Assembly: GCA_902762325.1 (NCBI GenBank)
Contig: CACWNV010000033.1
Coordinates: 1-49,852 of the forward strand
Source: an uncultured Prevotellaceae bacterium
Lineage (GTDB): Bacteria; Bacteroidota; Bacteroidia; Bacteroidales; Bacteroidaceae
Length of the DNA: 49,852 bases
Reading direction: 5' to 3'
Within the stretch, counting starts at the first letter, position 1. Each line of letters opens with the position of its first letter. Of this stretch, positions 1 through 9,263 are shown one piece after another. The notes under the pieces were generated by a model, which saw only the letters and a list, made by a program, of their open reading frames with translations, searched no databases and was not told the origin of the DNA. The position numbers and the translations under genes were made by a program.

Positions 1-132
1 TCAACCTTTCCCAGATGAGCAAGTCAACCTTTTCCGTATGGGTAGGCAAATGTTAAATTATCAAGGCTAAAAAGAGTCAACCGAAATCAGGAAAAGACAA
101 TGTTCAATCACATAAGAGTCCGATTTAATTTG

Positions 133-140
133 TAACTTTG
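133..140 (+). promoter_or_regulatory. Bacteroidota -7 promoter box (TAACTTTG)
   Basis: A perfect TAnnTTTG box lies 25 bp before the ATG at 165. No clear TTTG -33 element is seen at the expected distance. The TTG that could open a longer reading frame at 138 lies inside this box, so it cannot be the translated start if the promoter is used. Confidence 0.55.
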
Positions 141-164
141 CTTTCAAATCTAAAATCCAGTATT

Positions 165-914
165 ATGAATGACAATCTTAGTGATTCTTCCTGTAAAAAG
201 CAGCCTAATGTTCGGCACTATGCCGACGGCACAACCAGCGTGTTGCGCAAAGCGGTGGTATATACTGAACTTCGGTTCTACAAACGAAGCGATGTCTTAT
301 ATCAACTGACTCAAATTTTTTGTCAGCGTTATTTGCCTCGATATGGTGATCGTACTGTTGATCAGATGGTACAAGCAGCCCGTAGCACAAAGCAGAATAT
401 TGCAGAAGGCAGTACTGATGGACGGACATCTACAGAGACCGAACTGAAACTGTTGGGTATAGCCAGAGGCAGTAATCAGGAACTCTTAGAGGATTATCAT
501 GATTACCTGAAACGAAAGGGAATGAAAGAATGGTTTGGAAATAACAAGCGTTTTGACCGTTTGCATCATTTCTGTCAGGAGCACACTCTCTGGGAGGAGT
601 ATCGCCCCATTGTAGCACGTATGAACGACGAAGAACTGGCAAACATGGCCATCTGTCTCTGTCATCAGGTGGATAAGGCGATGACAAAGTATATCGAGCG
701 CAAAGACCGCGAGTTCATCACAGAAGGAGGTATCCGAGAACGTATGACGGCAGCCAGGTTGAATCAGCGCGAGACTCAGCGACAGATCATAGATCGCCAA
801 GCGGCAGAGATAGAAGCTCTTCACAAGGAAATTGCTCGCCTGAAAGAGATTATCGGTAGAGCCGGTTTATCCGGATTAATCGGAAATTCTGGAAGTGCCG
901 GAAGTGCCGGATAA
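165..914 (+). CDS. Four-helix-bundle suffix-domain protein
   Basis: A 249-residue protein of the four-helix-bundle group related to proteins encoded in 23S rRNA intervening sequences. The family hallmark is the stretch ARSTKQNIAEGS, followed by a helical segment with ELKLLGIARGSNQELLEDY. A predicted coiled coil near the C terminus (IDRQAAEIEALHKEIARLK) precedes a short Gly/Ser/Ala-rich tail encoded by a DNA micro-repeat. There is no signal peptide, so it is probably cytoplasmic. The molecular role of the group is not established; a nucleic-acid or oligomeric scaffold role is only a guess. The ATG at 165 was chosen over an in-frame TTG at 138 because the TTG sits in the -7 promoter box. The gene stands alone and faces the polysaccharide locus. 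Confidence 0.8.
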   Translation: MNDNLSDSSCKKQPNVRHYADGTTSVLRKAVVYTELRFYKRSDVLYQLTQIFCQRYLPRYGDRTVDQMVQAARSTKQNIAEGSTDGRTSTETELKLLGIARGSNQELLEDYHDYLKRKGMKEWFGNNKRFDRLHHFCQEHTLWEEYRPIVARMNDEELANMAICLCHQVDKAMTKYIERKDREFITEGGIRERMTAARLNQRETQRQIIDRQAAEIEALHKEIARLKEIIGRAGLSGLIGNSGSAGSAG

Positions 915-940
915 TCCGGAAATCCCGGATAGCCCGGAAG
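861..940. repeat. Degenerate CCGGA micro-repeat across the 3' end of the four-helix gene
   Basis: Short GC-rich units of about 9-10 bp built on TCCGGA / GCCGGAA / CCCGGA follow each other here, including two adjacent GGAAGTGCC copies at 891-908. The array encodes the Gly/Ser/Ala-rich tail of the preceding gene and continues beyond its stop codon at 912-914 without changing character. It looks like a slippage-prone or spreading micro-repeat rather than a selected protein domain. Confidence 0.6.
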
Positions 941-1038
941 ACTTTAACAAACCGTTTGTAATGTAATTACACGTTATCTGTATACAAGGCATGAGCATGC
1001 TTTGCTTGTAGTGGACATGAAGTTTGTGTCTTAAGAAT

Positions 1039-1093
1039 CAAAAAACAAACGCGGTCATTAGAAGCATTCAAAAAGATGAATCTCTAATGACCG
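1039..1093 (-). terminator. Intrinsic terminator of the susC-susD-susE-GH43 operon
   Basis: Perfect 11-bp inverted arms (CGGTCATTAGA at 1052-1062, TCTAATGACCG at 1083-1093) enclose a 20-nt loop. Read on the minus strand the stem is followed by GCGTTTGTTTTTT, a U-rich tract. It lies about 105 bp after the stop of the GH43 gene at 1199. The rest of 915-1198 shows no gene. Confidence 0.7.
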
Positions 1094-1198
1094 GTTTGGA
1101 AATCCTGTTTCTGGTGCCATTTCTCCAAATGGCCGAACTAAATCAATACTACCCTAAAAATCTAACCTATAAAACAACAGCTTACTAAAACTAATAAT

Positions 1199-2491
1199 TT
1201 ATAATCTAAAAATCTTTTCACTCCAGCTGCCGCATCCTCCGTTCACCCGGATGATATACATGCCTCGTTCTACCATGGAGGTGTCTACGATGGCTTCATT
1301 CTGCGACTTTCCCTGATTGATCAGGCAGCCACTCAGGGTGAACAGTTGCCATGAAAAAGGGGAGCCGTCGCCACTGTCTATGCGATAGGCGTTGCAGCCG
1401 TCCATCGGGTGAATCATATAGTTATCGGTCGTGCCTCGTTGGATGTTCTCAATGCCGGCAGCCTCACCAAACAGGGGAGCCTCTGCCTCTACTGAAGGAC
1501 GCATGCCCTGAATCTGCGGCCAGCCGTCAGAGCCCCATTCCACCTTGTCGAGATAGATGACACGCCCGGCATCCACGTCACTGGCTTGGAATCCATGATA
1601 GAGTACCCATGTCTGTCCTGCATCATCCACCACAAACTCGGAACAATGGCCGGGACCATAGACTTCAGGACTCTTGTTGAGAAGAGGGGAGAAGTTGTCG
1701 GATATGGCACTCCGTCCGTTGCGGTCAACATAAGGACCGAACAGGTTGCGTGAACGTGCCATCACCAGCCGGTAGGTACTCTTTGCACCCTCGCAACAGG
1801 AACCGGCAGAACCAATGAGATAGAAGTAGCCATTGTGCTTCACAATCATGGTAGCCTCAATCAGCCCGCCCGCAATCTTCTGGGGTGTACAGCCTTCCTT
1901 TATTGCCAGTCCGTCTTCGGTAAGCTCCACTCCATAGATGTCGTGAAACGAGCCCCAGAAAAGATAGTTCCTGCCATCATCCTGAATGAAAAACGGGTCG
2001 ATGCAGTTCTCTATCCCTACTTCGCTGGATATGAACAGCTTGTGAGCATCATGGAAACCTCCGTTAGGTCTGTCGCTGACAGCCACGCCGATGCCACATT
2101 CCCATGTCTTTCCCCACTCTGACTTAGAATAGTAAAGCACATACTGCCCATTGACATAGTTGATGTCGGGAGCCCAGATGCTGCCGTTGGGCACGAAATC
2201 CATCGGGCGTGTGGCATCTGTAAACGCCGTTCCGGCATACCTCCATGTGACAAGGTCTTTGGAGCGATAGATGGGTACGTTGTGCGTATCTTCTGTGGCA
2301 TAGAGATAGAAATAGCCATTAGCGTCTTTGATGACTGTCGGGTCAGGAAGACTATATTTGCTGACAGGATTACGATACATCTGCACTATATCATCGCCAT
2401 ACGCAGTGATAGAGAAAGAAAGCGAATAAAGAGCAATCAGGATGCAATATATCCTACTTTCCACTTTGCTGGTTGATACAGTCTTTTTCAT
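1199..2491 (-). CDS. Secreted GH43 glycosidase, arabinanase-like, with T9SS-like tail
   Basis: A 430-residue exported enzyme with a five-bladed-propeller GH43 domain (about residues 40-330). The three family acids are visible: Asp50 in LPDPTV (base), Asp165 in NCIDPFF (pKa modulator) and Glu212 in GLIEATM (acid). The GSCCEGAKSTYR stretch (about 228-241) is typical of the arabinan-active group of GH43, so endo- or exo-arabinanase activity is the best guess; other furanosidase or xylosidase activities remain possible. A long N-terminal signal (about residues 1-32) has a hydrophobic core. The last ~75 residues end in GMYIIRVNG...SEKIFRL, resembling a type A T9SS sorting domain, so surface display or release is expected. 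It is the last gene of the susC operon, 25 bp after the SusE-like gene and before an intrinsic terminator. Confidence 0.88.
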   Translation of the reverse strand: MKKTVSTSKVESRIYCILIALYSLSFSITAYGDDIVQMYRNPVSKYSLPDPTVIKDANGYFYLYATEDTHNVPIYRSKDLVTWRYAGTAFTDATRPMDFVPNGSIWAPDINYVNGQYVLYYSKSEWGKTWECGIGVAVSDRPNGGFHDAHKLFISSEVGIENCIDPFFIQDDGRNYLFWGSFHDIYGVELTEDGLAIKEGCTPQKIAGGLIEATMIVKHNGYFYLIGSAGSCCEGAKSTYRLVMARSRNLFGPYVDRNGRSAISDNFSPLLNKSPEVYGPGHCSEFVVDDAGQTWVLYHGFQASDVDAGRVIYLDKVEWGSDGWPQIQGMRPSVEAEAPLFGEAAGIENIQRGTTDNYMIHPMDGCNAYRIDSGDGSPFSWQLFTLSGCLINQGKSQNEAIVDTSMVERGMYIIRVNGGCGSWSEKIFRL

Positions 2492-2516
2492 CTGGTTCTA
2501 TTTTTAATGTTCACAA

Positions 2517-3647
2517 TCACTGAGCGGGTTCGAAACTGGTCTTCATGTCGTCTGCCAACAGACAAAGCGTAAAGGTGTAGCGACCGCTGACAGAAGGCAC
2601 CCACTTGATGTCGCCGCCATCATCCTGGAAACGATACATGAAGAGGCGGTGGTCGGTCACTGGGTCGGCATTATCCGTTGGAGCATAGAAGAACTGGTCG
2701 CCCCATCCATTACCCAGACCGATTTTCAGTTCACCACCTGCGGTGAATTCACCCGTCCAGGCATAGTAGTAAGGATCACGGGCACCGCCCACCATCTCCA
2801 GGCGTCCTTCAGAGGTGTTGGTGTTCCATCCCACAGAACAGCCGTTACCGCAAATCCAGATGAGACCCGGTGTAGGCAGCTGCACGATGTTCAGCACGCG
2901 GCAGTCATTGAACTCAGAATTGGTGTCCACGATGATCGTACGACTGCCTGTCACATTGTTTGTGAACTCCTTGTACTCACCTTCCACGACGTAGTCGAGT
3001 TTGCCGTCGGCAGCCTCTCCATACAGAGGATAGGCAGCTTCTGAAGTCTGGAAGTGATAGGTACATGGCACCATGTCAAACGTCACCTCGTAGATACCGG
3101 TACCCAGTTGGCGCTGCTCAAGACGTTGTGTGGTCTGAGTGCCATTCTGGTCGGTCACTATCATGTAGAGATAAGGCGGGTATTTCTCATATCCCGTCAC
3201 GGTGAACTCAACGGTAGAAATCTCCGGTCTGACATACTTCTGTTCGTTCTGGACGATGCTCAGTACTTGTGCCGTCACCTTCACAGCTTCGCCGGGAATA
3301 GCCCAACGGGCAACCATTGAGTTCAGCTGGTCGTGGGTGAGAACGAGTTGCTGTGTCGTTCCCGTCTCAATATATTCAGACTTCAAGTCTTTCTGTGCAG
3401 AAGGATACAGGCACACTTTGTAGGTCACTTCATCTGAAGGAGAGATAGGGCTGTTTGCTTTGTCCCATGTCAGCGTGACGGCAGTTTGGTCAGCAATGCC
3501 CTTGTTGAGCACAATCTCTTCGACGGACGATTTCACATGCATCTCGTCAGGATAGGTGGGCAATTCGAAATAAGTCGGATCTTCATTGCAGGATGTCATT
3601 GCAAACATGGTGCAGAGCAACCCGAAAAGATAATATGTTTTTTTCAT
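2517..3647 (-). CDS. SusE/SusF-like outer-membrane glycan-binding lipoprotein
   Basis: A 376-residue lipoprotein: hydrophobic leader and lipobox ending at Cys20 (MFAMTSC). A SusE-type Ig-like domain occupies about residues 30-150 (VTLTWDKANSP, VKVTAQVLSI). The C-terminal region (about 250-376) carries aromatic-rich SusE/SusF-type beta-sandwich features (WICGNGCSVGWN, YYYAWTGEF, FFYAPTDN). SusE-type proteins bind polysaccharide at the cell surface next to the SusCD importer and are not enzymes. It sits directly behind susD (53 bp) and before the GH43 gene (25 bp), fitting one transcript. Family assignment is good; ligand unknown. Confidence 0.82.
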   Translation of the reverse strand: MKKTYYLFGLLCTMFAMTSCNEDPTYFELPTYPDEMHVKSSVEEIVLNKGIADQTAVTLTWDKANSPISPSDEVTYKVCLYPSAQKDLKSEYIETGTTQQLVLTHDQLNSMVARWAIPGEAVKVTAQVLSIVQNEQKYVRPEISTVEFTVTGYEKYPPYLYMIVTDQNGTQTTQRLEQRQLGTGIYEVTFDMVPCTYHFQTSEAAYPLYGEAADGKLDYVVEGEYKEFTNNVTGSRTIIVDTNSEFNDCRVLNIVQLPTPGLIWICGNGCSVGWNTNTSEGRLEMVGGARDPYYYAWTGEFTAGGELKIGLGNGWGDQFFYAPTDNADPVTDHRLFMYRFQDDGGDIKWVPSVSGRYTFTLCLLADDMKTSFEPAQ

Positions 3648-3700
3648 ACTTTGAACTATTTACTATTAATGATTCCGTTTAGCTTGAAAGAACTCCCCGT

Positions 3701-5626
3701 TTACTCTGATTCAGCCACCCAGAACGGAGCCTCGCGCAGGTTGGGGTTCTTCTCATACTCATCAATATAGATAGGCATCCAATAATATTGGCGTTTCCAC
3801 ACACGAGTCTGGTACACGGTACGCTTGAAGAACTCGCTCTGGTTGCGTCCCTGGAAGTTCATACCATAGTCGTCGCCACACATCTCCGGCAGATTCTCTG
3901 CATCAATCCAACGGCGGATGTCATACCAGCGGTTGTTTTCGCAGCACAATTCCACACGGCGCTCAGCACGGATGACTCGACGCACATCTTCCTGCGTGTT
4001 CTGAATCTGGATATAGTCCTCATCAGAAAGTTCAACAGGATTGAAGGTATACTTGCGCACACCGGCACGTTCGCGGATGCGGTTCACGTATTCAATAGCA
4101 CTCTGACGAGCCGATGCGTCGTTGTTAGCCTCGTTCACAGCCTCGGCATAGTCGAGATAAGTGAATGCCAGACGATAGGTAAAGCCCTGACGGTCGGTGA
4201 TGGCACCTGTGAGGTAGTTGTCAAGTACGTTCAGTCCTTTTCTCACCAGATAGCCGTTCTGCGGTGCATCGTGCGGGGAAGAAGTCTGCACGTTGTCGCG
4301 ACCGTTCATGAAGAAGTTGTACTTACGTTTGCCCACTGCCAGCCATGAGCCATGGAAAGACACGGCATTATAGAAGCGTGGTTCGCGATTGCAATACATG
4401 TTATAGGTGCCGCGTGCTGTCACTTCACCAGGATTGCCAGTTCCGTATTCCCATGTAGTGACATCAGAACGGTTATCAACGGTAGTGGAGAAGCCCTCCT
4501 CTTCATAACCCGAATTGGGGTCGTTGATGGGCAGACCGTTACGAGTGAAGAAGGCATCAACAAGACCTTGATAGACTCCCAGACCATTACCGCCTCCATA
4601 CTCGCGGACAGAAGCCGTGCGGAGGAATGTGTCACGATAGCTGTTGCCCTTGGTGACGGGGAAGGTAATCTCGTGGTTTCCCTCGCTCCAGCGCTTGATG
4701 TGTACGTTGTAGGTTGAGAGGAAGGGGTCAGGTTTTCCGTTGGGTCCCATCTCGACGTAGAGGGCATATCCTGCCTTTTCTGCCTCGTCAATGCAAAGTT
4801 TGCAGGCTTGAGCTGCCTTCACCCATTTGTTATGATCGTAGGTGGTGTTGAAGATCTGCTCGTTCTTGTCGTTCACATACTCTGTATACCACTTGTTGCC
4901 ATTCACCAGCGGACTGGCAGCAAAGAGCAGCATGCGGGCTCTCACGGTGAGTGCCATGATGCGATTGATACGGCCATATTTAGAAGGATCGTCATAGACA
5001 GGAGGCAGAGCCATTGCAGCCTCGTACATCTGTTTGTCACAATAGTCAACCACATCGTCAAACTTGGATTGTCCTACCATGAGCTCAGAGAGTTCAAAGT
5101 CTGTAGGTGCGATATAGTCGGGCTTGAAAGGTATGCCGCCATAGTTCTCTGCCATCTGCCACCAGGCGTATGCACAAAGGAACTTCACCTCGTTTTTCAT
5201 GTTGTCGATTTCCGATTGTGGCAGGTCGTGGTCGGGCATAGCCTTCACCATGTTGTTGAAGATATAGCCATGACGGATGTATCGGGGCATCATGTGCCAC
5301 AGGTTACCACCCCATGTGGAGTTGATGGTCCATTGTCCCAAGATCTTTGGGATGACTCCGCCCCAGTCCCATTGCTGCCAGCGAGCAGAAGGTGTGATGT
5401 CATCGGCGAAGACCTCGTAGCCGTCAGCCGTGAGAGCCCACTTGTCGGGCGTATGGATGATGTTGTAAACATACCCCAGCCACGAATACACTTTGTCCCG
5501 GTTATCGAAGACCATTTCTGTGGTCAGCTCAGTGTCAGGTTCTTTGTCGAGATAATCGGAGCAAGATACCAATGTCCCACTGAATACGCAGATAGCGCAG
5601 ATTAATTTGATATATATCGTTTTCAT
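3701..5626 (-). CDS. SusD/RagB-family nutrient-binding outer-membrane lipoprotein
   Basis: A 641-residue SusD homologue, the lid and glycan-binding partner of the TonB-dependent transporter encoded just upstream. Visible hallmarks are a lipobox ending at Cys22 (SGTLVSC), the mature start SDYLDKEPDTELT, TPR-like helices, and the C-terminal RagB region with YVNRIRERAG, RAERRVELCCENNRWYDIRRW. An in-frame ATG at 5650 overlaps the susC stop (TAATG) and would add eight residues; the ATG at 5626 gives a canonical Met-Lys leader and was chosen, but coupling through 5650 is possible. It forms an operon with susC and the SusE-like gene. Confidence 0.93.
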   Translation of the reverse strand: MKTIYIKLICAICVFSGTLVSCSDYLDKEPDTELTTEMVFDNRDKVYSWLGYVYNIIHTPDKWALTADGYEVFADDITPSARWQQWDWGGVIPKILGQWTINSTWGGNLWHMMPRYIRHGYIFNNMVKAMPDHDLPQSEIDNMKNEVKFLCAYAWWQMAENYGGIPFKPDYIAPTDFELSELMVGQSKFDDVVDYCDKQMYEAAMALPPVYDDPSKYGRINRIMALTVRARMLLFAASPLVNGNKWYTEYVNDKNEQIFNTTYDHNKWVKAAQACKLCIDEAEKAGYALYVEMGPNGKPDPFLSTYNVHIKRWSEGNHEITFPVTKGNSYRDTFLRTASVREYGGGNGLGVYQGLVDAFFTRNGLPINDPNSGYEEEGFSTTVDNRSDVTTWEYGTGNPGEVTARGTYNMYCNREPRFYNAVSFHGSWLAVGKRKYNFFMNGRDNVQTSSPHDAPQNGYLVRKGLNVLDNYLTGAITDRQGFTYRLAFTYLDYAEAVNEANNDASARQSAIEYVNRIRERAGVRKYTFNPVELSDEDYIQIQNTQEDVRRVIRAERRVELCCENNRWYDIRRWIDAENLPEMCGDDYGMNFQGRNQSEFFKRTVYQTRVWKRQYYWMPIYIDEYEKNPNLREAPFWVAESE

Positions 5627-5649
5627 TTGATCAACTTTTGTATTATGCA

Positions 5650-8600
5650 TTAGAAATTAATGTCTAAACCAAACATGATTGAGCGGTTCATTGGGTATTT
5701 CAAACCGTCGTTGGTACCAAGCTCAGGATCCCACATCTTGAAAGAAGAGAGGCAGAAGAGGTTGTTTCCGCTGACAAACACGCGGCAGCTCTTCACATAG
5801 AAGTTCTCCAGCCATGCCTTTGGGAACGTGTAACCCACCTCGATGGTCTTGCAACGCAAGAAGCTCATGTCTTTCTTCCACCATGTAGAGGCACGATAGT
5901 TGTTGACATTCGGTCCATACGACAAGCGTGGCCAGAACGCATGCGGGTCTTGGTTGTTTTCAGTCCAGCGGTCGTTGATGTTGGTAGCGTAGGCATTACC
6001 TTCAGTCGTTGTTCCGCCACCGGGGAGGAAATAGGGCTGACGACCTATGACACGATACATGTCGCCTGAACCCTGGAAGAAGAAGTTGAAGTCGATGTTC
6101 TTGTAGCTGACAACGCCTCCGAATCCATAGACGATACGCGGGTCTTCCGTTCCGCCAATGTAGCCTTCGTCTTCCTCGGTAATTACACCGTCGCCGTTCA
6201 CGTCGACATATTTGACATCACCCGGGCGCAGCGTCACGGCGCCTACGCCACCCTGCTCAGGAATGCCGGCCTTCAGCGTGCCGTCGGCATTGAAGTCGTC
6301 GGGCATGAACAGACGCTCGGCGGTAAGGCCCCAGAGCTCGTTCATTGAGCGGCCTGTGGCAGAGCGGTGAGTACCTTTCAGCACTTCTGGCTCGTCTTTC
6401 TCGTCCACTCTGTTCTTAGCATAGGTGAAGTTCCCGTAGGCAGAAGTGAACCAGTTCTTGTTCCATTGCTTGTGGAAATTCAACGTCATCTCAATACCGT
6501 GGTTGGTCACCTTACCGAAGTTAGCCCAAGGAGCCTGTACGAAACCGCTCTGTGTGGGCACGATAGAACGCTGCATGAAGATGTTCTTACGGTTTTCCCT
6601 GAAGAGGTCGATATTGAAGTCAAGCATATTCCAGAGTCCGAGTTCAACACCGATGTTTTTCTTTGTCACGGTCTCCCATGTCAGGTTGTCCACACCGATG
6701 TCACCTTCTGTGATACCGCTATAACTGCGTTGTCCTGTGGTACCCCATGTATAGCCTTCCTGACCGGTATAGAGCGTACCCAGATAAGCGAAGCGGCGAC
6801 CGCCGATGTTGTCGTCACCGGCCTGACCGATACTGGCACGGAACTTAATCTTGTGGAAGATATTCTTCATCGACTCCATCCAAGGTTCCTCACTCAAGAG
6901 CCAGCCGATGGCGAATGAGGGGAAGAAGCCGAAACGCTTTCCTTTGGCGAAGTTCTCTGAACCGTTGTAACCGAAGTTGAACTCAGCCACATAGCGGTTG
7001 TCATAAGTACCTGACAGACGACCTGCAATACCTTGTTTGCGATAGTCTTGTATGCTACCGTCATCGTATGCCTGCTGGTTGTAGAGAAGAAGAGCGTCAA
7101 CATCGACCTTGCCGAAACGGCGGTTGAACATCAGGTCGGTCTCGAAGTAGACATTGGTATTACCATATTCAGTGCCTTGTTCGGAGCCCATTGACTCGTC
7201 ACCTGTCTCAAACTGGCTGTATATCAGGTTGCCTTCCTCATCACGTCCTGTTGCCGGGAATACGGTACCTGGATTGGCGGTACGGCTACGACGGCTACGG
7301 TTCCAGCGGTCGAAGCTGAAGAGAGCCTTTGCCTTCAATCCCTTGACAATCATCTTCAGGTCTTGCTCCACGCTGAAGAGCGTTTGTATCTTTGAGGAAG
7401 TGGTGAAGTCGTAACCTTGTTGTGTCACCGTCTGCCAGGGGTTGGCGCGGTTCGAGATCTTCGGAATGGCTCCGTCGCTGTAGCGTGCGGGATGCACGAA
7501 CGGCAATGTACGGAAAGCCTGACCAAAGGCATCATCGGTATTACAACGCTGTTTCTTGAATCGGTTCAGGTAACCGCCGATGTTCACGCGCAGCAGCGTG
7601 GTCTTCGTCACGTCCATATCAATGTTCGTGCGCAGGTTGAACTGCTGGTTGTTCGTAGCGTTGTCAACGATGAGGCTCTTGTCTTGCTCCAGGATGCCGC
7701 CCTCTTTGAAGTAGCTGGCAACGATGGAGTAACGCAGGAAGTCGCTACCTCCGCTGATGTCTACATTGCCACGTGTGGTGTAGCTGTAGTCTTTCGTGAT
7801 CTCATCCACCCAGTTCACGTTGGGGTAGAGGTCGGGGTCGTATCCCATGCGTGTGCGGTCAATCTGCAACTGGGTAAAAGGCAGGGCCGTTCCGTCCTGT
7901 TGTGCCAGTTCGTTGAGCAATGTCATGTAGTCTGGTGCATCGAGGAACTTGGGCAGCTTTGTCGGTTCGTTAATGGAGTGCTCCACATGGAAGCGCACCT
8001 GAGGTGCTCCAATCTTTCCACGCTTCGTAGTGATGACGATCACACCGTTAGCACCGCGCACACCGTACATGGCTGATGCAGATGCATCTTTCAGCACAGA
8101 GAAAGACTCTATTTCCGACACATCGACATTGTTCAGGTCGCGTGCCACACCATCAATCAAGATCAATGGATTGTTGCTGCCAGAGAAGGTGGAGATACCA
8201 CGAATCCAGAAGTTGGAGTCGTCATAGCCCGGTTCACCTGAACGCTGGATACCAATCACACCACTTAACTTACCGGCTAAGTTGTTAGATAACGTACGTG
8301 TAGTACCAAACTGCAGTTCTCCGGGTTGAATGGTCTCAATAGAACCGATGATAGAAGCCTTCTTCTGGCTGCTATAACCGGTGACCACGACCTCTTCAAA
8401 CTCACTTGTCTCCTCATCGAGCACAACATTCAGCAACTTGGCTCCGTTCACATTCACCTGTTTCTTTTGGAAACCGATGTAGTTGAACTCAAGGACGGCT
8501 TTGTTGCCTGCCGGAACATCAATGTGGAACATACCGTCGATGTCGGTGAGGGCATGTACATCAGTTCCTACCAGGGTAATCGTGACACCTATCAACGGCT

Positions 8601-8775
8601 GCTTTTCACCGTCGGTCACCATACCCGTTACTTGCGTGGGTTTCGCATTCTGCTCTATTGCGGCGGAAGCCTTGGGCAGTAATGGCCCGGCCGTCAGCAT
8701 GGTCATGGTGCAGAGCATCATGGCACTCGTAGGCATCCATCGGAAACAGAGTTTCAATAATTGGTTTTTCTTCAT
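5650..8775 (-). CDS. SusC/RagA-family TonB-linked outer-membrane transporter
   Basis: A 1041-residue TonB-dependent importer for oligosaccharides. In order: signal peptide (about 1-38, cut near KASA), carboxypeptidase-D-like regulatory domain (about 48-125, VTGMVTDGEKQPLIGVTI), TonB-box region EEVVVTGYSSQ, plug domain (SGVIGIQRSGEPG, LILIDGVARDLNNVD, YGVRGANGVIVITTKRG), and a long beta-barrel ending in MFGLDINF with a terminal aromatic residue. A longer frame reaches 8883, but the ATG at 8775 starts a normal signal peptide and lies about 40 bp after a -7 box (8814-8821), so the shorter form was chosen. It is the first gene of the minus-strand importer operon. Confidence 0.94.
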   Translation of the reverse strand: MKKNQLLKLCFRWMPTSAMMLCTMTMLTAGPLLPKASAAIEQNAKPTQVTGMVTDGEKQPLIGVTITLVGTDVHALTDIDGMFHIDVPAGNKAVLEFNYIGFQKKQVNVNGAKLLNVVLDEETSEFEEVVVTGYSSQKKASIIGSIETIQPGELQFGTTRTLSNNLAGKLSGVIGIQRSGEPGYDDSNFWIRGISTFSGSNNPLILIDGVARDLNNVDVSEIESFSVLKDASASAMYGVRGANGVIVITTKRGKIGAPQVRFHVEHSINEPTKLPKFLDAPDYMTLLNELAQQDGTALPFTQLQIDRTRMGYDPDLYPNVNWVDEITKDYSYTTRGNVDISGGSDFLRYSIVASYFKEGGILEQDKSLIVDNATNNQQFNLRTNIDMDVTKTTLLRVNIGGYLNRFKKQRCNTDDAFGQAFRTLPFVHPARYSDGAIPKISNRANPWQTVTQQGYDFTTSSKIQTLFSVEQDLKMIVKGLKAKALFSFDRWNRSRRSRTANPGTVFPATGRDEEGNLIYSQFETGDESMGSEQGTEYGNTNVYFETDLMFNRRFGKVDVDALLLYNQQAYDDGSIQDYRKQGIAGRLSGTYDNRYVAEFNFGYNGSENFAKGKRFGFFPSFAIGWLLSEEPWMESMKNIFHKIKFRASIGQAGDDNIGGRRFAYLGTLYTGQEGYTWGTTGQRSYSGITEGDIGVDNLTWETVTKKNIGVELGLWNMLDFNIDLFRENRKNIFMQRSIVPTQSGFVQAPWANFGKVTNHGIEMTLNFHKQWNKNWFTSAYGNFTYAKNRVDEKDEPEVLKGTHRSATGRSMNELWGLTAERLFMPDDFNADGTLKAGIPEQGGVGAVTLRPGDVKYVDVNGDGVITEEDEGYIGGTEDPRIVYGFGGVVSYKNIDFNFFFQGSGDMYRVIGRQPYFLPGGGTTTEGNAYATNINDRWTENNQDPHAFWPRLSYGPNVNNYRASTWWKKDMSFLRCKTIEVGYTFPKAWLENFYVKSCRVFVSGNNLFCLSSFKMWDPELGTNDGLKYPMNRSIMFGLDINF

Positions 8776-8813
8776 TTCGTTTATGGTTTTAGCTATTTTC
8801 GATTTTCTGTTGG

Positions 8814-8821
8814 CAAAATTA
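8814..8821 (-). promoter_or_regulatory. -7 promoter box for susC operon (TAATTTTG)
   Basis: The minus strand reads TAATTTTG, matching TAnnTTTG, 38 bp upstream of the chosen susC start. No good TTTG -33 element is seen. No regulator gene (hybrid two-component system, SARP or ECF sigma/anti-sigma pair) is visible next to it. Confidence 0.5.
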
Positions 8822-8965
8822 GCCAAAAGCATATCATGCGCGTAATAAAATATGGTTTGTATAATAAGTTTATAGTCATACAAAAAGTCTTCCAGTTGAT
8901 TATCAAGTAGTTATACAACCGTCGACATCCTTATATGTATTAAAGAAATATTGAGGAATTTTTGT

Positions 8966-9058
8966 CATTGACCATTGATGATTGACCATTGACCATTGGT
9001 GATTGGCCATTGATGATTGGCCATTGACCATTGATGATTGACCATTGACCATTAATCG
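8966..9058. repeat. Tandem ATTGACC/ATTGATG micro-repeat
   Basis: An array of about 7-10-bp units (CATTGACC, CATTGATGATTG, TTGGTGATTGG). Two perfect 30-bp direct copies lie at 8968-8997 and 9024-9053. It occupies part of the gene-free interval between susC and the toroid gene. No spacers of constant length are present, so this is not a CRISPR array. Confidence 0.75.
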
Positions 9059-9235
9059 CAACAGCCAATCTCATGCTTATGGGTTTTTATCTTTGGCAAT
9101 TATATTGCAAAATAGAATGTTAAAGGAAATATATGAGGCAATAAAGAAAGTTAGAAGCAAGAGGTTGTTACGATTAATGTTCAATGGTCAATGATCAATG
9201 TTCAATGACTAAAAGCCAATCTCTTGCTTCTAACT
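9043..9235. repeat. Nested inverted-repeat mosaic in the 8776-9306 intergenic gap
   Basis: Segment 9043-9066 pairs with 9163-9186 (21 of 24 positions, including exact CATTAATCG/CGATTAATG). A second exact 14-bp pair, GTTAGAAGCAAGAG (9150-9163) and CTCTTGCTTCTAAC (9221-9234), encloses the right arm. The segment near 9064-9080 is a diverged third copy of the CCAATCTCTTGCTTCT theme. The whole interval holds no plausible gene. Confidence 0.65.
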
Positions 9236-9263
9236 ATTTTACTTTCTTAAAAAGCATATCACT

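Noticed and set aside
1-83. Three GTCAACC-containing stretches at the window start
   Set aside because: Copies are short and unevenly spaced; no gene or element can be supported in positions 1-132.
138-164. Upstream TTG start for the four-helix-bundle gene
   Set aside because: It lies in the -7 promoter box TAACTTTG; the ATG at 165 is better placed.
4808-5605. Long plus-strand reading frame of 265 codons opposite susD
   Set aside because: It mirrors the susD codons, has no family signature or promoter, and susD is certain on the other strand.
8966-9058. ATTGACC array as a CRISPR or iteron origin
   Set aside because: No constant spacer, low complexity, and no replication gene nearby.
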